Notes: generated by a model not told the origin, from the letters alone. Counted from the stretch's first letter, positions 1-8,292 are shown. The stretch is 64,000 nt of DNA from Citrobacter koseri ATCC BAA-895 (GCF_000018045.1 NC_009792.1:2480001-2544000); one strand, 5' to 3'. Translations and numbers: made by a program.

Positions 1-93
1 AGTGGAGATTTGCACAATACCATATTTCTCCATGATGAACTGAGCCTGAGTTCCTTTACCCGCGCCCGGAGCGCCAAGCAGAATGATACGCAT
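1..93 (-). CDS. adk: Adenylate kinase, N-terminal part (cut by window start)
   Basis: Only the first 31 codons are present, read on the minus strand from the ATG at 93. They encode a glycine-rich P-loop of the form [10 protein letters not shown] at about residues 7-16, which is the ATP-binding motif of adenylate kinase (ATP + AMP to 2 ADP, cytoplasmic). The residues agree with the E. coli Adk N-terminus as I recall it, and position next to htpG matches the enterobacterial order. The rest of the gene lies outside the window, so its integrity cannot be judged. Confidence 0.95.
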
Positions 94-238
94 TACGAAA
101 ATCCCCTTAAAGGTTGTCGATATTTTTTAAAAAAGCGCTAAACGATACCACCATCACGCAATTCGCTCAAGGAAGGCGCCCTGCGCTGAAACGGTTAACG
201 GCGGGAAAATGAAGAAAAAGAGAGGATAAAATAAAAAA

Positions 239-316
239 TGCCCAATGGCGCTGCGCTTATCGGGCCTACATAAGCAACCTGCTCGTAGGCCGGATAAGCA
301 TTAGCGCCATCCGGCA
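239..316. repeat. REP/BIME element between htpG and adk
   Basis: Two inverted REP units face each other (GGCGCTGCGCTTATCGGGCC-type left unit, GTAGGCCGGATAAGC-type right unit), separated by a short spacer. This is the standard enterobacterial bacterial interspersed mosaic element. Read on the minus strand the element ends in a run of T around 230-238, so it may also serve to end or stabilise the htpG transcript. The remainder of 94-330 should hold the adk promoter, but I could not assign one confidently. Confidence 0.85.
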
Positions 317-330
317 TGACGCGGTGCCGA

Positions 331-2205
331 TTAAGACACCAGCAACTGGTTCATACGACGGATAAACTGGTTCGGATCTTCCAGCGTACCGCGTTCGGCA
401 AACAGCGCCTGATCCAACAGCAGCTCTACCCATTCGTTAAACTGCGCTTCGTCCTGGGTATCCGCCGTGCGTTTCACCAGTACGTGATCCGGGTTGAGTT
501 CAAAGATGTATTTCACTTCCGGCACGGCCTGACCGGCAGCGGCAAACAGCTTCGCCATCTGGGTACTCATCTCGTCAGCGTCGGTGGTGACAATGGCCGG
601 AGTATCGGTCAGACGATGCGTCAGACGCACCTCTTTCACACGATCGCCCAGCAGGGTTTTCACGCGCTCAACGAACGGCGTCAGCGCTTTTTCCGCTTCT
701 TTTGCGCTTTCATCGACTTCATCCGCCAGTTTTTCCAGCGATTCGTCAACTTTAGACACGGACTGGAACGCCTTACCATCGAACTCGGTCAGGTAATTCA
801 TCATCCACTCATCAATGCGATCGGAAAGCAGCAGCACTTCGATGCCTTTCTTACGCAGCAGCTCCAGGTGCGGGCTGCTCTTCGCCGCCGCGTAGCTGTC
901 TGCCGTGATGTAGTAGATCTTCTCCTGCCCTTCTTTCATGCGGGAGATATAATCTTCCAGAGAGACGGTTTGTGCGGAAGAGTCTGTATGCGTTGAGGCA
1001 AAGCGCATCAGTTTCGCGATGGCTTCCTGGTTGGCATGATCTTCCGCCGGGCCTTCTTTCAGCACCAGACCAAACTGTTTCCAGAAGGTCTGGTATTTTT
1101 CCGCATCGTCTTTCGCCAGTTTTTCCAGCATTTGCAGAACACGTTTGGTCAACGCGCTGCGCAGGTTGCGGGTAACGGTGCTGTCCTGAAGGATTTCGCG
1201 GGAAACGTTCAGCGGCAGATCGTTGGAATCAATCAGACCACGCACGAAGCGCAGGTAGTTCGGCATAAACTGCTCGGCGTCGTCCATGATAAAGACGCGC
1301 TGTACGTACAGTTTCAGCCCATGTTTGTGATCGCGGTTCCACATATCCCACGGCGCCTGAGACGGGATGTACAGCAGGCTGGTGTACTCCTGCTTACCTT
1401 CCACGCGGTTGTGGCTCCAGGTCAGCGGGTCGGTGAAGTCGTGAGCAATGTGCTTGTAGAACTCGTTATACTCGTCGTCTTTGATTTCTGACTTGTTACG
1501 CGTCCACAGCGCCTGCGCCTTGTTGATTTTCTCCCAGGAGACGATCGTTTCACCGTCTTTTTCTTCCTGTTTTTCAATCTCTACCGGCAATGCGATATGG
1601 TCGGAATATTTGCTGATGATGGAGCGTACGCGCCAGTCATCAAGGAACTCGTCTTCGCCTTCACGCAGGTGCAGGGTGATTTCCGTACCGCGATCGTCTT
1701 TAGTGATATCCGCAACGGTGTACTCACCTTCGCCCGCCGATTCCCAGAACACGCCATTTTCCGGCTTATCGCCCGCCGCGCGGGTACGCACGGTCACTTT
1801 ATCCGCGACGATAAACGCAGAGTAGAAGCCGACCCCGAACTGGCCGATCAACTGGCTGTCTTTCGCCTGATCGGAACCCATTGATTCGAGGAAAGATTTA
1901 GTGCCGGATTTCGCAATGGTTCCCAGATGATCGATAACGTCATCACGGTTCATCCCCACGCCATTATCGGCGATGGTCAGCGTACGCTTATCTTTATCAA
2001 AGGAGACACGCACGCGCAGCTCGCCGTCGCCTTCATACAGATCCGGGTTCGACAGCGCGCGAAAACGCAGCTTGTCCGCCGCATCTGAGGCGTTAGAGAT
2101 AAGCTCACGCAGGAAAATTTCTTTATTGGAGTACAGAGAATGGATCATCAGGTGCAGAAGCTGTTTTACTTCTGACTGAAAACCACGAGTTTCTTGTCCT
2201 TTCAT
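331..2205 (-). CDS. htpG: Chaperone HtpG (bacterial Hsp90)
   Basis: A 624-residue protein, the usual length for HtpG. The N-terminal GHKL ATPase domain is clear: LRELISNASDA (catalytic Glu about 34, Asn about 38), IADNGVGM (about 78-85) and GQFGVGFYSAF (about 120-130). Middle and C-terminal dimerisation domains follow to the end. HtpG is a cytosolic ATP-dependent homodimeric chaperone that remodels client proteins together with DnaK. The gene lies 109 bp downstream of recR on the same strand, but its own sigma-32 promoter (2258-2285) and the hairpin after recR indicate independent heat-shock transcription. Start at 2205 (MKGQETRGF) is the conserved one. No oddities seen. Confidence 0.98.
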   Translation of the reverse strand: MKGQETRGFQSEVKQLLHLMIHSLYSNKEIFLRELISNASDAADKLRFRALSNPDLYEGDGELRVRVSFDKDKRTLTIADNGVGMNRDDVIDHLGTIAKSGTKSFLESMGSDQAKDSQLIGQFGVGFYSAFIVADKVTVRTRAAGDKPENGVFWESAGEGEYTVADITKDDRGTEITLHLREGEDEFLDDWRVRSIISKYSDHIALPVEIEKQEEKDGETIVSWEKINKAQALWTRNKSEIKDDEYNEFYKHIAHDFTDPLTWSHNRVEGKQEYTSLLYIPSQAPWDMWNRDHKHGLKLYVQRVFIMDDAEQFMPNYLRFVRGLIDSNDLPLNVSREILQDSTVTRNLRSALTKRVLQMLEKLAKDDAEKYQTFWKQFGLVLKEGPAEDHANQEAIAKLMRFASTHTDSSAQTVSLEDYISRMKEGQEKIYYITADSYAAAKSSPHLELLRKKGIEVLLLSDRIDEWMMNYLTEFDGKAFQSVSKVDESLEKLADEVDESAKEAEKALTPFVERVKTLLGDRVKEVRLTHRLTDTPAIVTTDADEMSTQMAKLFAAAGQAVPEVKYIFELNPDHVLVKRTADTQDEAQFNEWVELLLDQALFAERGTLEDPNQFIRRMNQLLVS

Positions 2206-2257
2206 TGGATAAATACCTCAACAATGCCATTTACAAGGTCAAAATGCGTTGAGGGAG

Positions 2258-2285
2258 AAATGGGGACGGGAAATGAGTTTTCAAG
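2258..2285 (-). promoter_or_regulatory. Sigma-32 (heat-shock) promoter of htpG
   Basis: On the minus strand CTTGAAA (2285-2279) is followed after 13 nt by CCCCATTT (2265-2258). This matches the RpoH consensus CTTGAAA - 13 to 15 nt - CCCCATNT almost perfectly. It lies about 50-80 bp upstream of the htpG ATG and matches the position of the known E. coli htpG heat-shock promoter. Confidence 0.9.
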
Positions 2286-2286
2286 C

Positions 2287-2308
2287 GGGAGAACGCGAAT
2301 GTTCTCCC
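2287..2308 (-). terminator. Stem-loop after recR
   Basis: GGGAGAAC and GTTCTCCC form a perfect 8-bp stem with a 6-nt loop, 7 nt after the recR stop. There is no strong U tract on the minus strand, so it may be a leaky terminator or an mRNA 3' stabiliser. It sits just upstream of the htpG sigma-32 promoter and would insulate it. Confidence 0.6.
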
Positions 2309-2314
2309 GTTTGA

Positions 2315-2920
2315 TTAAAAACGAATCTTATGACGCCCGGCAAGCGAGTGGGACAGCGTGGTGCCATCGACCATTTCCAGTTCGCCGCCCACCGGTACGC
2401 CGTGGGCGATACGGCTGGCTTCAACGCCATATTGCGCACAAAGTTCGGCAATATAGTTCGCGGTAGCCTCCCCTTCGACCGTCGGGTTGGTCGCGAGGAT
2501 CACTTCGCTGAGCTGTTCTGACGCCAGACGCTGCTCCAGACGATCGAGACCGATATCGTCCGGCCCGATGCCGTCGAGCGGCGACAGATGCCCCATCAGT
2601 ACGAAGTAGCGGCCAGAGAATTGCCCGGTCTGCTCAATGGCGTAGATGTCCGCCGGACTCTCCACCACGCAGATTTGACCGTTTTCCTGACGACGCGGAT
2701 TCGAACAGATATTGCACACGTCCTGCTCAGTGAAGGTGCGGCAATCGGCGCAGTGGCCGATTTCCGACATCGCCCGGGTGAGCGCTTGCGCCAGACGCAT
2801 CCCGCCGCTGCGGTCACGCTGAAGCAGCGTAAACGCCATGCGCTGCGCTGACTTCGGGCCAACGCCCGGCAGACAGCGCAGTGCTTCCATAAGCTGAGTT
2901 AACAGCGGGCTGGTTTGCAT
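2315..2920 (-). CDS. recR: Recombination mediator RecR
   Basis: A 201-residue protein of standard length. After an N-terminal helix-hairpin-helix region (LPGVGPKSAQRMAF, about 17-30) comes the four-cysteine zinc finger C57-x2-C60-x8-C69-x2-C72, then a Toprim domain (VVESPADIYAIEQ...). RecR works with RecO and RecF to load RecA on SSB-covered gapped DNA. Its start codon overlaps the ybaB stop by one base, so translation is probably coupled; dnaX-ybaB-recR form one operon. All motif residues are intact. Confidence 0.98.
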   Translation of the reverse strand: MQTSPLLTQLMEALRCLPGVGPKSAQRMAFTLLQRDRSGGMRLAQALTRAMSEIGHCADCRTFTEQDVCNICSNPRRQENGQICVVESPADIYAIEQTGQFSGRYFVLMGHLSPLDGIGPDDIGLDRLEQRLASEQLSEVILATNPTVEGEATANYIAELCAQYGVEASRIAHGVPVGGELEMVDGTTLSHSLAGRHKIRF

Positions 2921-3249
2921 CAGAACGGCATCTTAAAGCCAGGCGGCAGTTGCATACCGGAGGAGACAGACGCCATCTTCTCTTTCTGGGTCTCTTCAAT
3001 GCGACGCGCCGCATCGTTGAACGCCGCAGCGACCAGATCTTCCAGCATCTCTTTGTCGTCTTCCAGCAGGCTTGGGTCGATTTCCACGCGACGGCAGTTG
3101 TGCGCACCGTTAATGGTCACTTTCACCAGACCTGCGCCAGACTCGCCGGTGACTTCCAGTTTGGCGATTTCTTCCTGCATCTGCTGCATTTTTTCTTGCA
3201 TCTGCTGGGCTTGCTTCATCAGGTTGCCCAGACCGCCTTTTCCAAACAT
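2920..3249 (-). CDS. ybaB: Nucleoid-associated protein YbaB/EbfC family
   Basis: A 109-residue protein with the YbaB/EbfC fold: an N-terminal methionine- and glutamine-rich helix (LMKQAQQMQEKMQQMQEEIA) followed by a compact alpha-beta domain. Family members are dimeric DNA-binding nucleoid proteins. The gene lies between dnaX (45 bp upstream) and recR (1-bp overlap), its invariant position in many bacteria. Start at 3249 (MFGKGGLGN) has a purine-rich GAGAGAG ribosome-binding site. The exact role at this locus is not known from sequence. Confidence 0.96.
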   Translation of the reverse strand: MFGKGGLGNLMKQAQQMQEKMQQMQEEIAKLEVTGESGAGLVKVTINGAHNCRRVEIDPSLLEDDKEMLEDLVAAAFNDAARRIEETQKEKMASVSSGMQLPPGFKMPF

Positions 3250-3294
3250 AAGCTCTCTCTCTTGATGGTTTACAATCGCAAGCCGGGCTTACGA

Positions 3295-5220
3295 TCAAAT
3301 GGGGCGAATACTCTCTTCATCCAGATCCGCGTCAAAGAATCGACGCAGCGTCTGAATGTTGTTATCCGCAATAATCGACTCACGCGCCTGCGCAAGTTTC
3401 TCTTCATAAATCGCCTGACGCCACTCCAGCGGCGTTCGCACCGCCGGATTATCATCTTCAACGATGGTCAGTTCAACTGTCGTTCCCGTCAGGGCGCTCA
3501 ATGCTTCTGCCAGCTTTTGCTGCGCGCCAGTGGAGTTAAGATGTCGCTGCGTGGAACGCAGATGCAGGCAAATGGTATTGCCGTTCTCCTCTTTCCAGGC
3601 GTTTAACGCCACCTGTTCCACCAGCTTCGGCAGGGAGAGCTGGCTAATTTGTGCCGCCCACGGATCGCGTTCGGTCGCTTCCGCGGCCAGTTTGGTCGCC
3701 AGTTCCGGTGTTTTTTCATGCTCCAGCGCCTTTTTCAGCGCTTTCGGCGTGGCCACAACCTCTTTTACTTCCACCACCGGATTGGTCGCCTTCCAGCGGT
3801 AGGCTTCTTTCTTCGTCGGCGTCTGTTCCAGCGCAGACGGCGCCGGACGCGCCTGAACGCGTTCAGAGACAGAGGCTAATCTTTCCAGCGCAGCGTTATT
3901 TACCGGCCGCGCGCGGGAAGCGGCTGCCGGTTCACTCTTTTTTGTTTTGGTTGCTCCCTGAGCACGCTGAAGCTGGTTGCGCGCCGCCAGCACCTGGCTG
4001 GTGGCATCTGGCAACGGCACCTCCTGGCGTACCGGAGCGGATTGTTGCGAAGGCACCTGCGTCGGCGTCATCACCGCCGTTGGCGCGACCGGCGCAAAAG
4101 ATTGCTGCGGTCTTTCCGGTTCCGGCAGCGGCATACGTGGGTGGAATGCCAGCGCGCGTAATAGCGTCATTTCAACGCCCATCCGTCTGTCCGGCGCGTA
4201 AGGCAATTCTTTGCGGCCAATCAACAGCGTCTGGTAATAGAGCTGTATGTCCGCTGGCGGCACGGTTCGCGCCAGTTCACGCATGCGCTGCTCAATCGCC
4301 GCCATATCGTTACCCAGCGCAGCAGGCGACAGCTGCACCATCGCAATGCGGTGCAACAGCCCCAGCATTTCGACCAGCAGCGCTTCCCACTCAATACCGC
4401 GCGCGGCGGCATCATTCACCAGCGACATCACGCGCTCGCCATTGGCGGCAACCACCGCCTCGACCAGCGAAAGCGCCTGGTCATCATCCAGCGTGCCGAG
4501 CATCGCGCTCACCGCCAGGGTGGAGACCTGCCCGTCACCGCTGGCGATCGCCTGGTCGGTCAGGCTGAGCGCATCGCGCAGGCTGCCGTCCGCTGCGCGG
4601 GAGAGCAGTTGCAGCGCGCGCGGCTCATGCGCGATATGTTCTTCGTTAAGGATATGCTCAAGCTGATGGCGAATTTGTTCGACATCCAGCGCCTTGAGAT
4701 GGAATTGCAGGCAGCGCGACAAGATCGTCACCGGCAGCTTCTGCGGATCGGTGGTCGCCAGCAGAAACTTAACGTGCGCGGGCGGTTCTTCGAGCGTTTT
4801 AAGCAACGCGTTGAAGCTGTGCCGCGAGAGCATATGCACTTCGTCGATCAGATAGACCTTAAACCGGCCGCGCGCGGGCGCGTACTGGACGTTGTCCAGC
4901 AGGTCGCGGGTATCTTCCACTTTGGTGCGCGACGCGGCGTCGATCTCAATCAGATCGACAAAACGCCCCTGCTCGATTTCCCGGCAGTTGTCACATACGC
5001 CGCACGGCGTGGCGGTGATGCCGGTTTCACAGTTCAGTCCCTTCGCCAGCAGACGGGCGATGGAGGTTTTACCGACGCCACGGGTGCCGGAAAAAAGATA
5101 TGCGTGATGAATACGCCCTAACGACAAGCCGTTCGCCAGTGCGGTCAGCACATGTTCCTGGCCGACGACGTCAGCAAAGGTTTGTGGGCGCCATTTTCGG
5201 GCTAAGACCTGATAACTCAT
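3295..5220 (-). CDS. dnaX: DNA polymerase III subunits tau and gamma
   Basis: The full 641-residue product is tau, the clamp-loader subunit that also ties the DnaB helicase and core polymerases together at the fork. The N-terminal AAA+ module shows Walker A GTRGVGKTS (about 44-52), a four-cysteine zinc module (CETGITATPCGVCDNC region) and a LIDEVHML Walker B. A proline/alanine-rich linker (about 370-430) precedes the tau-specific C-terminal domains that bind DnaB and the alpha subunit. A programmed -1 frameshift near codon 428 would yield the shorter gamma of 429 residues (see the separate entry). It heads the dnaX-ybaB-recR operon. Two residues shorter than E. coli tau, with the difference in the linker. 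Confidence 0.98.
   Translation of the reverse strand: MSYQVLARKWRPQTFADVVGQEHVLTALANGLSLGRIHHAYLFSGTRGVGKTSIARLLAKGLNCETGITATPCGVCDNCREIEQGRFVDLIEIDAASRTKVEDTRDLLDNVQYAPARGRFKVYLIDEVHMLSRHSFNALLKTLEEPPAHVKFLLATTDPQKLPVTILSRCLQFHLKALDVEQIRHQLEHILNEEHIAHEPRALQLLSRAADGSLRDALSLTDQAIASGDGQVSTLAVSAMLGTLDDDQALSLVEAVVAANGERVMSLVNDAAARGIEWEALLVEMLGLLHRIAMVQLSPAALGNDMAAIEQRMRELARTVPPADIQLYYQTLLIGRKELPYAPDRRMGVEMTLLRALAFHPRMPLPEPERPQQSFAPVAPTAVMTPTQVPSQQSAPVRQEVPLPDATSQVLAARNQLQRAQGATKTKKSEPAAASRARPVNNAALERLASVSERVQARPAPSALEQTPTKKEAYRWKATNPVVEVKEVVATPKALKKALEHEKTPELATKLAAEATERDPWAAQISQLSLPKLVEQVALNAWKEENGNTICLHLRSTQRHLNSTGAQQKLAEALSALTGTTVELTIVEDDNPAVRTPLEWRQAIYEEKLAQARESIIADNNIQTLRRFFDADLDEESIRPI
3903..3959 (-). 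promoter_or_regulatory. Programmed -1 ribosomal frameshift signal in dnaX (makes gamma)
   Basis: All three parts of the known enterobacterial signal are visible on the minus strand. The slippery heptamer A-AAA-AAG is at 3943-3937. An internal Shine-Dalgarno-like AGGGAG (3959-3954) lies 10 nt upstream. A GC-rich stem-loop with arms starting CCGGC and ending GCCGG (3930-3903) lies 6 nt downstream. After slippage the ribosome reads GAG then TGA (3934-3932), giving a 429-residue gamma with one non-tau residue at its end. Confidence 0.95.
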
Positions 5221-5298
5221 TGGCTGGCTCTGAAACGCTGGAAGGTGGATTCATGGGGGGAATGCTAACACAACCTCGCAAATACAGCGAGGTTGTGA

Positions 5299-5405
5299 GG
5301 CTTTATTCGCGACGCTCACCCTTTTGAGCCGCCGCAAGCGGCGTTCAAAACGCAAATGCGTTTTGTCGGGCACTGGCCGGAACCAAAGTGGCGAATAAGC
5401 TAGCC
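5299..5405. repeat. Multi-arm palindromic element between apt and dnaX
   Basis: About 107 bp fold as a nested structure. Outer arms TTATTCGC (5303-5310) and GCGAATAA (5391-5398) pair. Inside are two hairpins: GCCGC/GCGGC (5328-5342) and CAAAACGCA/TGCGTTTTG (5346-5365, 9 bp). It fills most of the 189-bp apt-dnaX gap and would lie in the leader of a dnaX message read through from apt. It does not match REP or ERIC sequences I know. It may be a small mobile repeat or an RNA structure. Confidence 0.6.
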
Positions 5406-5409
5406 TGAA

Positions 5410-5961
5410 TCAGTGCCCCGGGAAGGGAACCAGGCTATAACAGGTAATCCCCTGTTTTGCCAGACGCTGCTCACCACCCAGATCGAACAGATTGATGATG
5501 AAAGCGGCATCGGTCACTTCCCCACCCAGACGACGGATCAGCTTCACAGTCGCTTCGATTGTGCCGCCGGTCGCCAGGAGATCGTCCACCACCAGCACTT
5601 TATCGCCCGGTTTGATGGCATCAACGTGGATTTCAAGCTGATCGGTGCCGTACTCCAGCTCATAGCTTTCAGCGATCGTTTCACGCGGCAATTTGCGCGG
5701 TTTACGCACCGGAACAAACCCGACGCCCAGGCCCAGCGCGACCGGCGCGCCAAACAGGAAGCCACGCGCTTCGGTGCCGACAACTTTGGTGATGCCTGCA
5801 TTTTTGTATCGTTCAACCAGCAATTCAATGCTGAGCGCATAGGCTTTCGGGTCTTCCAGCAAGCTGGTGACATCACGGAAAAGAATGCCCGGTTTCGGGT
5901 AATCGTGAATGCTTTTAATGCTATTTTTGAGAAACTCAAGCTGCTGTGCAGTCGCGGTCAT
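5410..5961 (-). CDS. apt: Adenine phosphoribosyltransferase
   Basis: A 183-residue protein, standard length. The PRPP-binding motif VLVVDDLLATGGT is present at about 123-135, and the purine phosphoribosyltransferase fold is otherwise complete. It converts adenine and PRPP to AMP in purine salvage. It lies upstream of dnaX on the same strand; read-through from apt into dnaX is known in E. coli and is plausible here. Start at 5961 (MTATAQQLEFLKNSI) matches the E. coli start as I recall it. Confidence 0.98.
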   Translation of the reverse strand: MTATAQQLEFLKNSIKSIHDYPKPGILFRDVTSLLEDPKAYALSIELLVERYKNAGITKVVGTEARGFLFGAPVALGLGVGFVPVRKPRKLPRETIAESYELEYGTDQLEIHVDAIKPGDKVLVVDDLLATGGTIEATVKLIRRLGGEVTDAAFIINLFDLGGEQRLAKQGITCYSLVPFPGH

Positions 5962-6111
5962 GGATATATGCCTGCTATTACGGTGTTACTCACGGCGCGA
6001 ATTAAGGGGGTCAAAGTAACGATTGTTTAACCTTTAACCGTCTGCGCCTGTGCTCGAAAACGGTCGAATTTACTGGCTGCGTAAGACAATTGCAACAGCG
6101 ATTATTGCGCT

Positions 6112-6489
6112 TCAGTGCTTTTGTTGCTTTTCATCAATCACCGGTATCCGCCACATAAAAATCAACAGGCAGGCCAGGATCGCCAGCAGCAGTATTCGTA
6201 CCCACATCATATGCACCAGCCAAAGCGAGATACCGAATGTAATCAATATCAATGCAATAGCGCGTGGTTTCGCCCCCGGCGGCATCGCGCGATGCTTTTG
6301 CCAGTGACGCAAATAGCCGCCAAACCAGGAGCGGTAAAGCAGCCAGTCATGAAAGCGCGGCGACGAACGGGCAAAACACCAGGCCGCCAGTAAAATAAAC
6401 GGCGTAGTAGGCAATAGCGGCAACACGACGCCCAGCGTCCCTAACACTACCGCCAGCCAGCCAATGATGATTAAAATAGTACGTTTCAT
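6112..6489 (-). CDS. ybaN: Inner-membrane protein YbaN (DUF454)
   Basis: A 125-residue hydrophobic protein of the DUF454 family. An N-terminal membrane segment ends in the family motif LPLLPTTPF; two further hydrophobic segments lie at about 85-115. I chose the ATG at 6489 (MKRTILIIIGWL), which gives the E. coli length; an in-frame ATG at 6507 would add six residues. Function is unknown. It is divergent from priC with about 70 bp between. Confidence 0.92.
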   Translation of the reverse strand: MKRTILIIIGWLAVVLGTLGVVLPLLPTTPFILLAAWCFARSSPRFHDWLLYRSWFGGYLRHWQKHRAMPPGAKPRAIALILITFGISLWLVHMMWVRILLLAILACLLIFMWRIPVIDEKQQKH

Positions 6490-6558
6490 AATGACAGTAC
6501 GTAGCACACAAGGCTGCTACTGTAGCATAACAGTTATCATTTTCATCGGAGTGTTACA

Positions 6559-7086
6559 TTGAAAACCGCCATGCTGTTACACAGGCTGGAAAGCCAGCTC
6601 GCCAGTCTGCGCCAGCAGAGCGCGCCGCTGGCACAGCATGCGACGCTCAGCGCACGCTTTGACAGGCATCTTTTTCGCACCCGCAGCACGCTATTGAAGG
6701 CGTATCTGGATGAAGCCGGAACCAACCTTGACGCGTTGCGCCATGCGGTTGAACAACAGACGTTGCCGCAGATTGCCTGGCTGGCGGAACGCCTGGTTTC
6801 ACAGATTGAGGCGATAACACGGGAAACCGCGACCTGGTCGCTCAGGGAGTGGGACAGCGCCTCCCCGGGGCTGGCGCGCTGGCAACGTAAACGCGTAAAA
6901 CATCAGGAGTTTGAGCGTCGTCTGCTGGAAATGACCGAGGAGCGTAAAGCCCGTCTGGCACAGGTCACCGGCTTCACCGAGCAGCAGGCGCTGCACCGGG
7001 AAATCGAGGCGTTTGAAGGCCGTCTGGCGCGCTGTCGCCATGCGCTGGAAAAAATAGAGCGCGTACTGGCGCGCCTGACCCGTTAA
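6559..7086 (+). CDS. priC: Primosomal replication protein PriC
   Basis: A 175-residue basic protein rich in Arg and Leu, matching PriC in length and pattern (RFDRHLF, SLREWDSA, ARWQRKR). PriC reloads DnaB at stalled forks independently of PriA. The start is a TTG at 6559 preceded by GGAG eight bases upstream; the sequence from there (MKTAML) aligns with known PriC N-termini, and no ATG fits better. It lies 14 bp ahead of ybaM, so the two are probably co-transcribed. Confidence 0.95.
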   Translation: MKTAMLLHRLESQLASLRQQSAPLAQHATLSARFDRHLFRTRSTLLKAYLDEAGTNLDALRHAVEQQTLPQIAWLAERLVSQIEAITRETATWSLREWDSASPGLARWQRKRVKHQEFERRLLEMTEERKARLAQVTGFTEQQALHREIEAFEGRLARCRHALEKIERVLARLTR

Positions 7087-7100
7087 CCACTGGAGAAAAT

Positions 7101-7268
7101 ATGTCGCTTGAGAATGCCCCGGACGACGTCAAACTGGCCGTCGATCTGATCGTCCTGCTTGAAGAGAATCAGCTGCCCGCGCAAACCGTGCTACGCGCGC
7201 TGGAAATTGTGAAGCGTGATTATGAAAACAAACTAAAAAACGCGGAAGACGCCTCGCAAAGCGATTAA
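7101..7268 (+). CDS. ybaM: Small conserved protein YbaM (DUF2496)
   Basis: A 55-codon gene starting at ATG 7101 with a good GGAG ribosome-binding site (7092-7095). The product begins MSLENAPDDVKLAVDLIVLL and closely matches E. coli YbaM over its first 40 residues; the tail is divergent and two residues longer. It is predicted to be a small helical cytoplasmic protein; function unknown. It follows priC by 14 bp. Confidence 0.93.
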   Translation: MSLENAPDDVKLAVDLIVLLEENQLPAQTVLRALEIVKRDYENKLKNAEDASQSD

Positions 7269-7295
7269 AAGGGAGCTGGTGCGTCCTCACCGTCA

Positions 7296-8285
7296 ATGTC
7301 AGAGTCTGCGTCGGGACACAATGACGACGGACAGTTCATGGAACGACTTTCAACCACGCCGCATGATGCGGTATTTCGGCAACTGCTGACGCAAAAAGCG
7401 ATCGCGCGGGGTTTTTTACAGATCCATTTACCTGACACCTTTCTTCGCATCTGCAATCTGGATTCCCTGACGCTGGAGTCAGGAAGTTTTGTCGAAGACA
7501 ACTTACGGGCCAGCTATTCAGACATCCTCTACTCCCTGCAAACTACGCATGGACCAGGCTACGTTTATGCGCTGATTGAGCATCAAAGCAAACCCGATAA
7601 ATTCATGGCGTTTCGCCTGATGCGTTATGCCATCGCCGCCATGCAGCGGCATCTTGATGCCGGGCACGACACGCTGCCGTTAGTGGTTCCCTTACTGTTC
7701 TACCACGGGTCAATTAGCCCGTGGCCCTACAGCCTGAACTGGCAGAATATGTTTTGTGAGCCCACGCTTGCCAATAGCCTTTACAGCAATGAATTTGCGC
7801 TGGTAGACCTGACCGTAATGCCGGATAATCAGATCATGCGGCATCGGCGGATGGCGATGCTGGAGCTGCTGCAAAAGCATATACGCCGACGCGATCTGGC
7901 CGAATTACAGGATCAATTAATCACGCTATTAACGCAGGAACACCTGACCCGCAGCCAAATCAGCGTGCTGATACACTATATGTTGCAGGTTGGGAATACC
8001 ACGGACCCCGGCGCGTTGATCCGCAAACTGGCCAGCAGCGCCCCCCAGTATAAGGAGCAACTGATGAGCATTGCCGAATGGCTGGAAGAGAAAGGCAGAG
8101 CAGACGGCCTGCAAAAAGGAATGCAACAGGGAATGCAGCAAGGACGGCAAAAGGGCTTAGAAGAAGGTCGTCAGGCCGAAGCGCGCAGCATCGCTCTCAA
8201 AATGCTCGACAGCGGTCTGGCCCCCGATCTGATCACCCACCTAACCGGACTCTCGCCAGAAGAGCTGTCTGCACTCTCCCATTAG
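7296..8285 (+). CDS. Rpn family recombination-promoting nuclease (transposase_31 type)
   Basis: A 329-residue protein starting MSESASGHNDDG; an in-frame ATG at 7338 (MERLSTTPHDAVFRQLL) is closer to where most family members begin and may be the true start, giving 315 residues. The family core is seen: STTPHDAVF motif, then a PD-(D/E)xK-type site with D76 (YSDILY) and E95-x-Q97 (ALIEHQS). The C-terminus has the typical Gln/Gly-rich repeats (GMQQGMQQGRQKG). Related E. coli RpnA-E are endonucleases that promote RecA-independent recombination; no insertion-sequence ends or direct repeats flank this copy, so it looks like a resident gene. It is absent from this position in E. coli K-12. The reading frame is intact. 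Confidence 0.9.
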   Translation: MSESASGHNDDGQFMERLSTTPHDAVFRQLLTQKAIARGFLQIHLPDTFLRICNLDSLTLESGSFVEDNLRASYSDILYSLQTTHGPGYVYALIEHQSKPDKFMAFRLMRYAIAAMQRHLDAGHDTLPLVVPLLFYHGSISPWPYSLNWQNMFCEPTLANSLYSNEFALVDLTVMPDNQIMRHRRMAMLELLQKHIRRRDLAELQDQLITLLTQEHLTRSQISVLIHYMLQVGNTTDPGALIRKLASSAPQYKEQLMSIAEWLEEKGRADGLQKGMQQGMQQGRQKGLEEGRQAEARSIALKMLDSGLAPDLITHLTGLSPEELSALSH

Positions 8286-8292
8286 AGACACT

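Noticed and set aside
3651..4568. A 305-codon open frame antisense to dnaX
   Set aside because: Shadow of the GC-rich dnaX linker; Pro/Ala/Arg-rich, no start site or conservation expected.
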